Shown here in pieces: positions 1 to 10,116 of a DNA stretch of 64,000 nucleotides. The position numbers and the translations under genes are program-made. Position 1 is the stretch's first letter. Every line of letters starts with the position of its first letter. The stretch is from an uncultured Eubacteriales bacterium (GTDB taxonomy: Bacteria; Bacillota; Clostridia; Oscillospirales; UBA644). The stretch is from the NCBI GenBank assembly GCA_934501435.1, contig CAKSTW010000004.1, positions 62,001-126,000 on the forward strand, read 5' to 3'. The notes beneath the pieces are model-generated. The model did no database searches and was not told the origin of the DNA. It saw only the letters and a list, made by a program, of their open reading frames with translations.

Positions 1-1
1 G

Positions 2-211
2 GCAGAGATACATATGGACAGACCCGTTGCCGAGACCGTACAGCAGATGATAGATTACGGAGCTACTCTTATCGGAGAGCTTCCCAAAGAATCCGACGGC
101 TGGGTAAGCCAGGCGTTTATAAACGACCCGTCCGGAAACGAATTCAAGCTTTGGAAATGTCCCCCGTCAAGAACGTGGGAAGAACCCGAAGCCGGCTACG
201 ATAAAGACTAA
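2..211 (+). CDS. VOC (glyoxalase-fold) family protein, C-terminal part only
   Basis: The reading frame is open from the left edge, so the start lies outside the window and only about 69 C-terminal residues are visible. The end, with an IxDPSGNxFxLWxxP pattern, is the last beta-strand and the metal-side glutamate region typical of the VOC superfamily (glyoxalase I, extradiol dioxygenase and related enzymes). The next gene, 14 bases downstream, ends in a clearly related segment (a WETPSTVTWDEPE-like tail against WKCPPSRTWEEPE here), so the two look like tandem paralogs in one operon. The substrate cannot be inferred. An internal ATG at 14 is not the true start because coding sequence continues upstream of it. 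Confidence 0.8.
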   Translation, partial: AEIHMDRPVAETVQQMIDYGATLIGELPKESDGWVSQAFINDPSGNEFKLWKCPPSRTWEEPEAGYDKD

Positions 212-225
212 GGAGGAAATTTACA

Positions 226-906
226 ATGAAAAAAATATATACTTGCTATGTTTGCGGATTCCCGTTCGCAGTTGATGAAAATGAAGTCCCCGAACTTTGC
301 CCTTCCTGCAACTCTTCCAAGGATAACTATCTTGTAGAGCCGTGGAACGGAAGCATTGAAAAGAGAAGGATCCATGTCGATTTCCCGAAGCCCGATCCGA
401 ATTGGGACCCCATGAATATTTCCTATCACCATCCGAAGCAGTTCCCGGCGCATACCAGACACGGAAGAGTAAGAAGATTCGTTCTTCCTTATGACGACGA
501 CAAACTTGAAATGACCCGCGCTTTCTATAAAGACGTTATGGATTGGGATATGTTCGATACCGAACATTCCGACCCAAAGCATCCTCTTATCTTCTGCGCG
601 ACAGGTCCGGGCAACGCCAACTGGGAACCCAAATTCCCCTCCTTCGGCTACGGTTATCTCAGAGCAAGAAGCGATGACGAGACGGGTGCCGATCCGAGAT
701 TTGTCGTTGAAGTCGACAATATCGAAGATACCCTTAAAAAGGTCGTCGAGTTCGGCGGAGAAGTCCTCAAGGAAAGATTTACCGTTGAGGGTAACGACTA
801 TGCCGTTATAAAAGACAGCGAAGGAACCGCTATGTATATCTGGGAAACTCCTTCTACCGTAACGTGGGATGAGCCCGAAAGCCAGAACGTTTCTTTCAGA
901 AACTGA
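226..906 (+). CDS. Rubredoxin-like zinc ribbon fused to VOC domain
   Basis: A 226-residue protein. Residues 5-35 form a short rubredoxin-like or zinc-ribbon knuckle with Cys7, Cys10, Cys25 and Cys28 (CxxC, then 14 residues, CxxC), as in the C-terminal domain of rubrerythrins. A basic/proline linker with several His residues follows (about 45-80), then a VOC-fold domain from about residue 85 to 215, ending in the EGTAMYIWE strand. The ATG follows an AAGGAGG site. Fe or Zn binding by the ribbon is inferred from the cysteines; a glyoxalase-like or dioxygenase-like role for the VOC part is only a family-level guess. It shares an operon with the related partial gene upstream, which suggests that the two paralogs act together. 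Confidence 0.75.
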   Translation: MKKIYTCYVCGFPFAVDENEVPELCPSCNSSKDNYLVEPWNGSIEKRRIHVDFPKPDPNWDPMNISYHHPKQFPAHTRHGRVRRFVLPYDDDKLEMTRAFYKDVMDWDMFDTEHSDPKHPLIFCATGPGNANWEPKFPSFGYGYLRARSDDETGADPRFVVEVDNIEDTLKKVVEFGGEVLKERFTVEGNDYAVIKDSEGTAMYIWETPSTVTWDEPESQNVSFRN

Positions 907-968
907 TTACTTCTTGATTGCGGTTGTCGGAAAAGTCCTCCTGACAGCGCATTATATCTGATATATGC

Positions 969-1004
969 AAAGGGAAAGATGTCGGTCTTTCCCTTTGTTT
1001 TTTT
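969..1004 (+). terminator. Intrinsic terminator after VOC pair
   Basis: An 11-bp perfect stem (AAAGGGAAAGA / TCTTTCCCTTT) around a six-base loop is followed by GTTTTTTT. It ends the rightward VOC operon. Confidence 0.85.
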
Positions 1005-1009
1005 GGAGA

Positions 1010-1051
1010 GGCAGAGAAAAAGAGAGAGGGGACTGCTTTTTGCAGTCCCCT
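1010..1051 (-). terminator. Intrinsic terminator of the small hypothetical gene
   Basis: Read on the minus strand, a 10-bp stem AGGGGACTGC / GCAGTCCCCT with an AAAAA loop is followed by a pyrimidine run containing five Ts. It lies 32 bases past the stop of the leftward gene at 1083-1493. Confidence 0.7.
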
Positions 1052-1082
1052 TTCGGAAATTAAAGATCTTATCAGACGGCAA

Positions 1083-1493
1083 TTATCTTTTTGCCATTTG
1101 ATTTTTAAGATAGGACAAAAGTCCGGCGTTTTTTTCAGCAGAAAGAGCCGACAGCATTGCAACGCCGTTTTCTCCCTTTTCCTCTATTATTTTCTCCCAT
1201 TTTGCTTTTTGCGGCAGCGGTTTTTTCGGTTTTTTTGCTTTGACTTTTTCTTTTCGTCGTTTTTCCGCCTCGATCCTCTTTTCCTGAAGTTCTTTCTTCT
1301 TCAGCCTTTCATTTTCGGCTATTTTTTCCTTTATGAAACTGCCGAAAATCTTTTCCACGAATGCTGAATCGAGAATCAGGTCGTATAAACTTTCTTTGTC
1401 CTCCGCTGAAAAAAAACCGTCCTCTTTTTTTATCCCGTCTATAAAGAATTCATAGAATTCTTTTCTTGTGTAGGATATATTAACGGTTTTCAT
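1083..1493 (-). CDS. Hypothetical protein, highly charged and coiled
   Basis: A 136-residue protein of unknown function. The ATG lies 8 bases after a GGAGGG ribosome-binding site, which supports it being real. Residues 1-60 look like a small helical domain; residues 60-105 are very rich in Lys, Glu and Arg (a run of KKK/RRK/KAK motifs) and should form a charged helix that could bind nucleic acid; the last 30 residues are again mixed. No signal peptide, membrane segment or metal-binding cysteines are visible. It stands alone between convergent operons with its own terminator. I do not recognise a family. Confidence 0.6.
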   Translation of the reverse strand: MKTVNISYTRKEFYEFFIDGIKKEDGFFSAEDKESLYDLILDSAFVEKIFGSFIKEKIAENERLKKKELQEKRIEAEKRRKEKVKAKKPKKPLPQKAKWEKIIEEKGENGVAMLSALSAEKNAGLLSYLKNQMAKR

Positions 1494-1648
1494 TGCTTCG
1501 GCCCTCCTTTCTGTATAATTGTACCGCAGATACTGTCCGATAAACAGGACAATTATCGAAAGAAGTCAAAAAAAGGGACTGTCGGGAGACGAGGAATTGG
1601 TCCTGTTCTGCCCGCCGCTTCAAAACAGGATTTCGGGTGCGGGAAAGC

Positions 1649-1672
1649 AAAAACCCCCGGATATTCCGGGGG
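1649..1672 (-). terminator. Intrinsic terminator of the atp operon
   Basis: On the minus strand a stem CCCCCGG / CCGGGGG with an AATAT loop is followed directly by TTTTT. It lies 61 bases past the atpC stop codon, as expected for the end of the ATP synthase operon. Confidence 0.85.
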
Positions 1673-1733
1673 GGGTAACGTATTATTGTGCCGAGAGGGG
1701 ATTCTTCCTTATCTTTCGACCTTACGCACTTTT

Positions 1734-2159
1734 TTATTTTGAAAAATCGGAGTCGTAATATCTTCCGACCTTGAGTCTGCCGATAGCCTTTGCAAGGGTC
1801 GCCTGAGCCGTGCGGTATTCGCGCATACTCTTTTTCTGGAGCATCGCTTCCTTTGCCTCGTCCGCAAGCCTTTTTGCGGCGTTTATGTCTATTTCGTCGG
1901 GGCGTTCGGCGGTGTTTACCATAATGAGAACGTCGTTGTCTTCGATTTTGACGATGCCCTCCGAGACCGACGCGACTTCCTTTTCTTTTTCGGGTATCTT
2001 ATAGGTTATTACCCCCGGAAGAAGCGCGCCTATCATATTGCGGTGATGCGCAAGGATACCGTATTGTCCCTCGGTCGTCGGGATAATAAGCGATTCGCAT
2101 TCTCCCTCGTAAAAAGTCCCGTCCGATTCAAGAATATGAAGCTGGAAAGTATTCGCCAT
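1734..2159 (-). CDS. atpC: F1 ATP synthase epsilon subunit
   Basis: A 141-residue epsilon subunit, the rotary-stalk component that contacts gamma and the c ring and can inhibit ATP hydrolysis. The N-terminal beta-barrel (about 1-85) is recognisable from the FxLxILxSDGxFYEG start and the EGQYGILAHH segment (the usual G-x-x-G-I-L-x-x-H motif). Residues 90-135 are the two-helix C-terminal hairpin. It is the last gene of the operon, three bases after atpD, with a terminator 61 bases beyond. Length and domain layout are normal for the family. Confidence 0.96.
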   Translation of the reverse strand: MANTFQLHILESDGTFYEGECESLIIPTTEGQYGILAHHRNMIGALLPGVITYKIPEKEKEVASVSEGIVKIEDNDVLIMVNTAERPDEIDINAAKRLADEAKEAMLQKKSMREYRTAQATLAKAIGRLKVGRYYDSDFSK

Positions 2160-2162
2160 TTT

Positions 2163-4445
<2,283 letters not shown>

Positions 4446-4449
<4 letters not shown>

Positions 4450-6182
4450 CGTCCCTGCTTGTAAATTTCAAGGTATTTATCCGCTTCGGAAATTATTTCC
4501 GAACGCATTTCGTCCGAAAGTTCGCCCGCCGCGTCTATTCTGCGGCAGATTTCGGGCAGCGCCGCTTCAATATGTGAAATAAGCCCTTCGCGGAAAGTCT
4601 TTATTTCGTTTGCCGGAACGGAAATCATCGTTTTGTGAAGCGCCGCGACGAGCATTATGACCTGCTCATGCTGGCTGAAAGGACTGTACTGCTCCTGACG
4701 CAGAAGCCGCATAAGTCCCGTTCCGTAGTCGATCGTTTTCTTTGTCGCTTCGTCGAGGTCGCTTGAAAACTGCGTAAAGACTTCCATTTCCCTGTATTGC
4801 GCAAGGTCGAGCCTTATTGCGCCCGTCGCCTTTTTCATTGCTTTTGTCTGGGCGTCGCCGCCGACACGCGAAACCGAAAGCCCGACGTTTACCGCAGGGC
4901 GCTGACCCGCAAAAAACAGACTGCTTTCAAGGAATATCTGTCCGTCGGTTATCGAGATTATGTTTGTCGGAATGTATGCCGAAACGTCGCCTGCCTGTGT
5001 TTCGACTATCGGCAGAGCGGTCATCGAGCCGCCGCCTCTTTCGTCGGAAAGGTGAGCGGAGCGTTCAAGCAGTCTCGAATGAAGATAAAAAATATCTCCG
5101 GGGTACGCCTCGCGTCCGGGCGAACGTCCGAGAAGAAGACTTAAGGAGCGGTAGGCGACCGCGTGCTTTGAAAGGTCGTCGTAAACGATAAGGACGTCGT
5201 TTCCGCGATTCATGAAATATTCGCCCAAAGCGCAGCCCGCATAAGGCGCAACGTATAAAAGCGGAGCGGGGTCGCTTGCAGAGGCGTTGACGATAACGGT
5301 ATAAGACATGGCGTTATGCTTTTTCAGGGTCTCGGTAAGCTGCGCGACGGAACTTGCTTTCTGACCTATCGCGACATATATGCAGATAACGCCCTTGTTT
5401 CTCTGATTTATTATCGTATCGACGGCGATGGCTGTTTTCCCGGTCTGTCTGTCGCCGATTATAAGTTCACGCTGTCCTCTGCCGATAGGGAACATCGAGT
5501 CGATTGCCAGAAGTCCCGTTTCCATCGGTTCGTTTACCGGCTGACGGTCGATAATTCCCGGCGCGGGACTTTCTATCGGAAGATAGTCGGAAACGACTAT
5601 TTCGCCCTTTCCGTCGATCGGATTGCCGAGCGGATCTATTACTCTTCCGAGAAAATCGTCGCCCGCGGGCATTCCCGCAGTCTTTCCCGTGCGGTAGACG
5701 GTGCTTCCCTCGGTTATTTCTTCGTCGTCGTCAAAAAGGATACAGCCGACTTCGTTTCTGTCGAGGTCGAGAACCATTCCCTTTATTCCGCAGGCAAAGA
5801 CCACTATTTCGCCGTAAGTCACCCTTTCGAGCCCGACGACCGTCGCTATTCCGTCGCCGACGCTCTTTACTTTTCCTATCTCATTCGGGACAGCCTTCGG
5901 CGAAAAGGAAGAGACAGCCTCTTTTATGAGAGAAACGACGTTTCCCGAACTTCCGGCGCTCTTTTCTATTTCGTTTTTAAGCTGAAGGAATCTTCCCGCG
6001 ACCGTCCAGTCGTAAATTTCCGAACCGACGGTGAGTTTGAATCCCTTTTTTATTTTTTCGTCCTTTTTCCATTCAAAGGAAAAGCCGTCGCCGTACTTTT
6101 TCTTTATAAAAGCGGAAAAACGCTCTTTCTGTGCGGCGGTGGGTTCTTCAGAGGAATAAAGAACGGCTTTTTTATCATTCAT
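4446..6182 (-). CDS. atpA: F1 ATP synthase alpha subunit with N-terminal delta-like domain
   Basis: A 578-residue protein, about 70 residues longer than a normal alpha. From about residue 80 it is a standard alpha subunit (GDGIATVVGLE, P-loop GDRQTGKT, VGLSVSRVGG). Residues 5-72 instead resemble the C-terminal, b-binding domain of the delta/OSCP subunit: a helix ending KKKYG, then a GFKLTVG-EIYD-TVAGRF pattern (G47, G53, D58, G63, R64) and a final L-x-L-K helix. No separate atpH exists between atpF and atpA, where it normally lies, and the N-terminal six-helix delta domain is absent. Start chosen: ATG at 6182, overlapping the end of atpF by 8 bases; a longer reading to 6209 is less likely. 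No ATG, GTG or TTG lies in frame in the linker, so a shorter alpha is not obviously made. The fusion is inferred from sequence similarity alone. Confidence 0.93.
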
Positions 6183-6666
6183 TTTCCGCACCCCGTTCGG
6201 CGTCGTCAAGGAAACTGTCGAAAGAGTCGGAAGTCGACTGCGAGATGAGTTTTTCGGCTGCGTCTGCGGCGAGGTCGGAAATTTCCTTCTGCGCCTCGGT
6301 CATAATGCGGTCTTTTTCGTGAAGAGCCTCTTTGCGCGCCGAAACGACGATGTTTGCTGCCTGCGCTTTCGCCTGTTCTATTGCGGCTTCTCCCTCTTCG
6401 GCGGCTTTCTTTGCTGCCTCGGACTTTATTTTTGCGATCTCCTCTTCGGAAGACGCAATGCGTTTTTCATATTCCGCTTTGAGGTCTTCCGCCTTTTGAA
6501 GTCCGTCTTTTACCGACTGTTCTCTTTCGGCAAACGCGGTTTCTCTTTTGTCCATGAACTTTTTGACCGGTCCGTATAAAAGAAGATAAAGACCGCCCGC
6601 AAGAATTACAAAATTGAGCAGATGCAGAAGTATCTGCTGAAAATCAATATTAAGCGGCAGATTCAT
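6175..6666 (-). CDS. atpF: F0 ATP synthase b subunit
   Basis: A 163-residue peripheral-stalk subunit. One N-terminal membrane helix (about residues 10-30, LHLLNFVILAGGLYLLLYGP) is followed by a long Glu/Ala/Lys-rich coiled coil from about 35 to 150 that reaches up to F1. Length is normal for b, so no delta domain is fused to this subunit. GGGAGG precedes the ATG. The C-terminal end (DDAERGAENE) overlaps the start of atpA. In this organism its usual partner delta would have to be replaced by the delta-like segment on alpha. Confidence 0.95.
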   Translation of the reverse strand: MNLPLNIDFQQILLHLLNFVILAGGLYLLLYGPVKKFMDKRETAFAEREQSVKDGLQKAEDLKAEYEKRIASSEEEIAKIKSEAAKKAAEEGEAAIEQAKAQAANIVVSARKEALHEKDRIMTEAQKEISDLAADAAEKLISQSTSDSFDSFLDDAERGAENE

Positions 6667-6681
6667 TTATATGCCTCCCGA

Positions 6682-7053
6682 TCAAAGAACGAAGATTATC
6701 AGAATTGCAACGATAAGCGCATAGATGATGGCGGTTTCGATAAATACAAGCCCGAGCATGAGCGACGATCTTATTTTGCCGTCCGCTTCGGGCTGGCGGG
6801 AAATGCCGTCGACGGCTTTTGAAATTGCAATGCCCATCGCTATCGCGCCGCCTACCGCGACGACTGCGATTGCTACTGCCGCGGCTATCGCTTTTGCCGA
6901 AAGAACGTCGTTTTCGTTGGTTTCATCTGTGGGGGCTACCGCAATGCTTCCGGCGGTTGTCGTCTCTTCGGCTGCGAATGCAGGAAGCGTGAAAACGGAT
7001 ATCATAAGAGTAAGAATGAGACATACGGTGATGATTTTGATTGCTTTTTTCAT
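6682..7053 (-). CDS. atpE: F0 ATP synthase c subunit with signal-peptide-like extension
   Basis: A 123-residue ring subunit, longer than the usual 75-90. Residues 1-27 look like a cleavable signal peptide (Lys-rich start, hydrophobic core, then PAFA before AEE), followed by a Thr/Glu-rich spacer to about 50. The two membrane helices with the cytoplasmic RQPEA loop follow. The ion-binding carboxylate is Glu106 in GLVFIETAIIY. The Thr and Tyr after it resemble Na+-type rings, but the position of the helix-1 glutamine of Na+ c rings is Met here (AMGIAISKAV), so H+ coupling is slightly favoured; the ion is not settled. GGAGG precedes the ATG. Confidence 0.95.
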   Translation of the reverse strand: MKKAIKIITVCLILTLMISVFTLPAFAAEETTTAGSIAVAPTDETNENDVLSAKAIAAAVAIAVVAVGGAIAMGIAISKAVDGISRQPEADGKIRSSLMLGLVFIETAIIYALIVAILIIFVL

Positions 7054-7067
7054 TTTTTATACCTCCG

Positions 7068-7892
7068 TCAGGCTTTTGCCTGTTTTTTATTTTTAGGTTT
7101 TCTTTCGGCTGCTTCTCCGTAGAATACGGAGGTGAGCATCGTTAAAACGTAAGTCTGGATAAGAGCGTGCAGTAAGGTGAACAAAACGCCGACTGCGACC
7201 GGTAAAACAAAACTTAAATTTATATAGTGGTAAACAAGTTCCGTTACCAGCGCTCCCGAAAGCAGCGCTCCGAAAAGTCTGAAACTCATCGAGACGGGGA
7301 GCGAAAAGTCTTTTAAGGCTCCGCCGACGCCCTTTATCCCGTTTCCGACAAGTCCTCCTCCGAGGATAACCCCGTAGGAAAGAAAGCCCATCATTATCGC
7401 GGCGTTTATATCCGAAAGGGGAGCGGGCAGGGAAATAGGCATTCCCTCCGTAGTTACCGCTTCGATTCCGAACAGTTCAAAAAGCGTTCCGATGAAAATA
7501 TAGGAACCCGCGCCGAAAAGGTACGCTCCGAGAAACGAATTTCGCCGGGGGCTGTTCGTTTTGGCGAGGTTGTCGAAAAATCCGACAGCCGATTCGATTA
7601 CCGTCTGGAATTTTCCCGGCACTTCCTTAAAACGGGGGATCGCGAAGATACGCACCGCCGCCGCAAACAAAAGCAGCATGCCTGTAAGGATAAAGCCGGA
7701 GATCACCGCCGGGTTTACTTCAAGCCCGAAAAAATCCACTTTGTTGAGTCCGTGCAGCACAGCGTCTTTCATCGCGTCTTTTATCGACTCTTTTTCGCCC
7801 GACGCCGCAGGCGCGATGATTGCACCTACCGTCAGGGCGACAATCAGAACGAGCCAGACTGCGATAAACACGGTCTTCTTTTTCTTGCTCAT
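7068..7892 (-). CDS. atpB: F0 ATP synthase a subunit
   Basis: A 274-residue membrane subunit that forms the ion half-channels next to the c ring. The essential arginine is in the SFRLFGALLSG motif (usually RLFGNxxAG; here Ala replaces Asn). About six hydrophobic segments are visible, the first (residues 9-29) followed by a polar stretch. It is the first gene of the atp operon; AAGGAAAAG lies before the ATG. A Lys-rich tail (KPKNKKQAKA) ends the protein. There is no atpI in front of it, which is usual for some Clostridia. Confidence 0.95.
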   Translation of the reverse strand: MSKKKKTVFIAVWLVLIVALTVGAIIAPAASGEKESIKDAMKDAVLHGLNKVDFFGLEVNPAVISGFILTGMLLLFAAAVRIFAIPRFKEVPGKFQTVIESAVGFFDNLAKTNSPRRNSFLGAYLFGAGSYIFIGTLFELFGIEAVTTEGMPISLPAPLSDINAAIMMGFLSYGVILGGGLVGNGIKGVGGALKDFSLPVSMSFRLFGALLSGALVTELVYHYINLSFVLPVAVGVLFTLLHALIQTYVLTMLTSVFYGEAAERKPKNKKQAKA

Positions 7893-7917
7893 TGTCTTTT
7901 CCTTCTTTTATCGTCCG

Positions 7918-7940
7918 AAAAACCGCCGTTGCCGACGGTT
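7918..7940 (-). terminator. Hairpin between thrS and atpB
   Basis: On the minus strand AACCGTCG / CGGCGGTT closes a GCAA tetraloop and is followed by TTT. It could terminate thrS. Because a likely atp promoter lies just upstream (-10 at 7952-7947), it may instead sit at the very 5' end of the atp mRNA and stabilise it. Confidence 0.6.
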
Positions 7941-7946
7941 TTCCTT

Positions 7947-7976
7947 ATTATACTCTGTCTTTTACTTCTTTTTCAA
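7947..7976 (-). promoter_or_regulatory. Candidate promoter of the atp operon
   Basis: TTGAAA (7976-7971), an 18-base spacer and TATAAT (7952-7947), lying inside the last codons of thrS. It would start transcription near 7940 and give the atp genes expression independent of the threonine T-box. No other promoter-like sequence precedes atpB. Confidence 0.5.
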
Positions 7977-9717
7977 GTTTTTCGATAAATGCGTCGAGAG
8001 GCATCGTCTCGGTCTTGTCGGTCGCTCTGTCGCGGACCGCAACGTTGCCCTCCTGAACCTCTTTTTCGCCGAGGATAAGCATGTAGGGAACTCTGTCGAC
8101 CTGACGGGCTTCTCTTATCATATATCCTATCTTTTCGTTTCTGTTGTCGAATTCGACGCGGAAACCTTTCGCCTTTAGTTTTTCATAAACAGCGCGTCCG
8201 TATTCTTCGCTCTTCTGCGAAACGAGAAGAACTTTGACCTGGGTCGGCGCGAGCCATGTCGGGAATTTGCCCGCAAAATGCTCGGTGAGAATACCGATAA
8301 AGCGTTCGATAGAACCGAAGCAGACGCGGTGGATCATTATCGGGCGCTGTTTTTCGCCGTGTTCGTCGACGTATTCAAGTCCGAAATTGAGCGGCATCTG
8401 AAAGTCGAGCTGAATGGTGCCGCACTGCCATGTTCTGCCGAGGCTGTCTTCGAGGTGGAAGTCGATCTTCGGACCGTAAAAAGCGCCGTCGCCTTCGTTT
8501 ATTATATACGGAAGACCGAGTTTTTCAAGCGCGCCCTTAAGACCGTTTGTTGCAGCTTCCCAGTCCTCGTCGCTTCCCATGCTGTCTTCGGGACGGGTCG
8601 AAAGTTCAATGAAATATTTGAAACCGAATTTCTCGTAAACTTCGTTTATGAGATGAACGACGCCCGAAATTTCATCGGTTATCTGGTCTTTGGTCATAAA
8701 GATATGAGCATCGTCCTGAGTAAAGCAACGGACTCTGAAAAGCCCGTGCAACGCGCCGCGGAGTTCGTGGCGGTGAACTATTCCGAGTTCGCCCACTCTG
8801 AGCGGAAGTTCGCGGTAACTGTGCGGCTGGCTCTTATAGACCATAACTCCGCCGGGGCAGTTCATCGGCTTTATGCAGTTTACTTCGTCGTCGATTATCG
8901 TGCTGTACATATTGTCCTTATAATGATCCCAGTGACCGCTGGTCTCCCAGAGTTTTCTGTTCATTATAAGCGGGGTCGAAACTTCAACGTAACCGTCGCG
9001 ATAGTGAATTTCTCTCCAATAGTCGATAAGAGCGTTCTTTATCGCCATTCCTTTCGGCAGGAAGAACGGGAAACCTACGGCTTCTTCCGCGAACATGAAA
9101 AGACCCATTTCCTTACCTATCTTTCTGTGGTCGCGTTTTTCGGCTTCCGCCTGAAGTTTAAGATATTCGTCAAGGTCGGTCTGGTTAGCGAACGCGATCC
9201 CGTTTATACGGGTGAGCATCTTGTTTTTCTTGTCGCCTTTCCAGTATGCGCCCGACTGCTGGGTTATTTTGAACGCCTTGAGGGCTTTGGTGTAGATGAG
9301 GTGAGGACCTACGCACATATCTATATATTCGCCCTGCTGATAAAAACTTATTTTTGCGTCGTCGGCAAGGTCGCCGATATGCTCTTCCTTATATTTTTCC
9401 TTTCTTTCGCGCATGAGTTTTACCGCGTCTTCTCTTGAAAGGGTAAAGGTCTTTATCGGAAGATTTTCCTTTACTATCTTTTTCATTTCCGCTTCGATTG
9501 CGGCAAGGTCTTCGTCGGTGAGTTTGACGTCGCCGAGGTCTACGTCGTAGTAAAACCCCTTTTCGGTCGCGGGTCCGTAAGCGAAATCAGCCTCCGGATA
9601 GAGCCTTTTTATCGCCTGCGCCATGATGTGGGCTGCGGTGTGGCGGATAACATGAAGTTCTTCCTCCTGCGGAAGTTCGCGGACGACGCCGTCGTTATAG
9701 ATCGCTTTCATTTTCAA
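7948..9717 (-). CDS. thrS: Threonyl-tRNA synthetase without TGS domain
   Basis: A 589-residue class II synthetase that charges tRNA-Thr. It lacks most of the N-terminal TGS domain (about 60 residues) and starts almost directly at the editing domain: HTAAHIMAQAIKRLYP near residue 26 and the CVGPH motif near 135 give the HxxxH and C-x-x-x-H editing site. The catalytic core has the zinc Cys in MNCPGG, the HRHELRG motif and zinc His residues (one in MIHRV), and the C-terminal anticodon-binding domain starts near 490. The ATG has no competing upstream start in frame. Expression is controlled by the T-box leader upstream. Confidence 0.96.
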   Translation of the reverse strand: MKMKAIYNDGVVRELPQEEELHVIRHTAAHIMAQAIKRLYPEADFAYGPATEKGFYYDVDLGDVKLTDEDLAAIEAEMKKIVKENLPIKTFTLSREDAVKLMRERKEKYKEEHIGDLADDAKISFYQQGEYIDMCVGPHLIYTKALKAFKITQQSGAYWKGDKKNKMLTRINGIAFANQTDLDEYLKLQAEAEKRDHRKIGKEMGLFMFAEEAVGFPFFLPKGMAIKNALIDYWREIHYRDGYVEVSTPLIMNRKLWETSGHWDHYKDNMYSTIIDDEVNCIKPMNCPGGVMVYKSQPHSYRELPLRVGELGIVHRHELRGALHGLFRVRCFTQDDAHIFMTKDQITDEISGVVHLINEVYEKFGFKYFIELSTRPEDSMGSDEDWEAATNGLKGALEKLGLPYIINEGDGAFYGPKIDFHLEDSLGRTWQCGTIQLDFQMPLNFGLEYVDEHGEKQRPIMIHRVCFGSIERFIGILTEHFAGKFPTWLAPTQVKVLLVSQKSEEYGRAVYEKLKAKGFRVEFDNRNEKIGYMIREARQVDRVPYMLILGEKEVQEGNVAVRDRATDKTETMPLDAFIEKLEKEVKDRV

Positions 9718-9738
9718 TTTCCCTTTCTAAATAGGAAA

Positions 9739-9969
9739 CACCCTTAAACGCGGGCATTTTCCCGTAGTTTTAAGGGTGCGTAAGCACGGTTCCACCTTAA
9801 TTTTTCACTCTTTAAGCCCTTTACGCGGACAAACGGCGCGGCATACTCTTTTCCGCCGCGCGGCTCGGGAACGGTCTTCGCGGATATCCGCATAAAAGCC
9901 TTGCAGCCGAGGGCTTTCTCTCTGGAATGCTTCCGTCCGTTACTCTTTCCTTCACAGCCTTTCGAATTC
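9739..9969 (-). promoter_or_regulatory. T-box riboswitch leader of thrS
   Basis: A T-box leader that senses uncharged tRNA-Thr and then lets transcription read into thrS. Reading 5' to 3' on the minus strand: GGAAAGAGTAA (specifier-loop 5' side), AGAGAG and GGCTGCAAGG (Stem I apex), the 3' side CGAAGACCG, then the T-box core AAGGTGGAACCGTGC (9798-9784), and a terminator whose arms are CACCCTTAAA and TTTAAGGGTG (9778-9739). A small GGAA/TTCC stem closes a loop holding ACC at 9875-9873, a threonine codon and the most likely specifier. The start is placed at the predicted transcription start. Family identity is well supported; the exact fold is inferred by hand. Confidence 0.88.
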
Positions 9970-9975
9970 TCCTGT

Positions 9976-10004
9976 ATTTTAGCACAAACATACGCCTTTG
10001 TCAA
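9976..10004 (-). promoter_or_regulatory. Sigma-A promoter of thrS
   Basis: TTGACA (10004-9999), 17-base spacer, TAAAAT (9981-9976). Transcription would start near 9969, just before the T-box Stem I. Confidence 0.85.
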
Positions 10005-10076
10005 GCGTGGTTTTTGACGTAATTGCGACTTTTTTTCTTCCATATTTTATAGGTATTGCCATATCAATTCTATATA

Positions 10077-10111
10077 GAAAACGGGTCTGCGAAATAAAAT
10101 TCGCAGACCCG
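10077..10111 (-). terminator. Intrinsic terminator after leuS
   Basis: On the minus strand a perfect 12-bp stem (CGGGTCTGCGAA / TTCGCAGACCCG) is followed by TTTT. It closes the smc-to-leuS operon and separates it from the thrS promoter. Confidence 0.85.
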
Positions 10112-10116
10112 AAAAA

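Noticed and set aside
1519..1758. 79-codon frame between the hypothetical gene and atpC
   Set aside because: It runs through the atp terminator and has no ribosome-binding site or family features.
8278..9438. 386-codon frame antisense to thrS
   Set aside because: It is the reverse of a highly conserved synthetase gene and has no ribosome-binding site.
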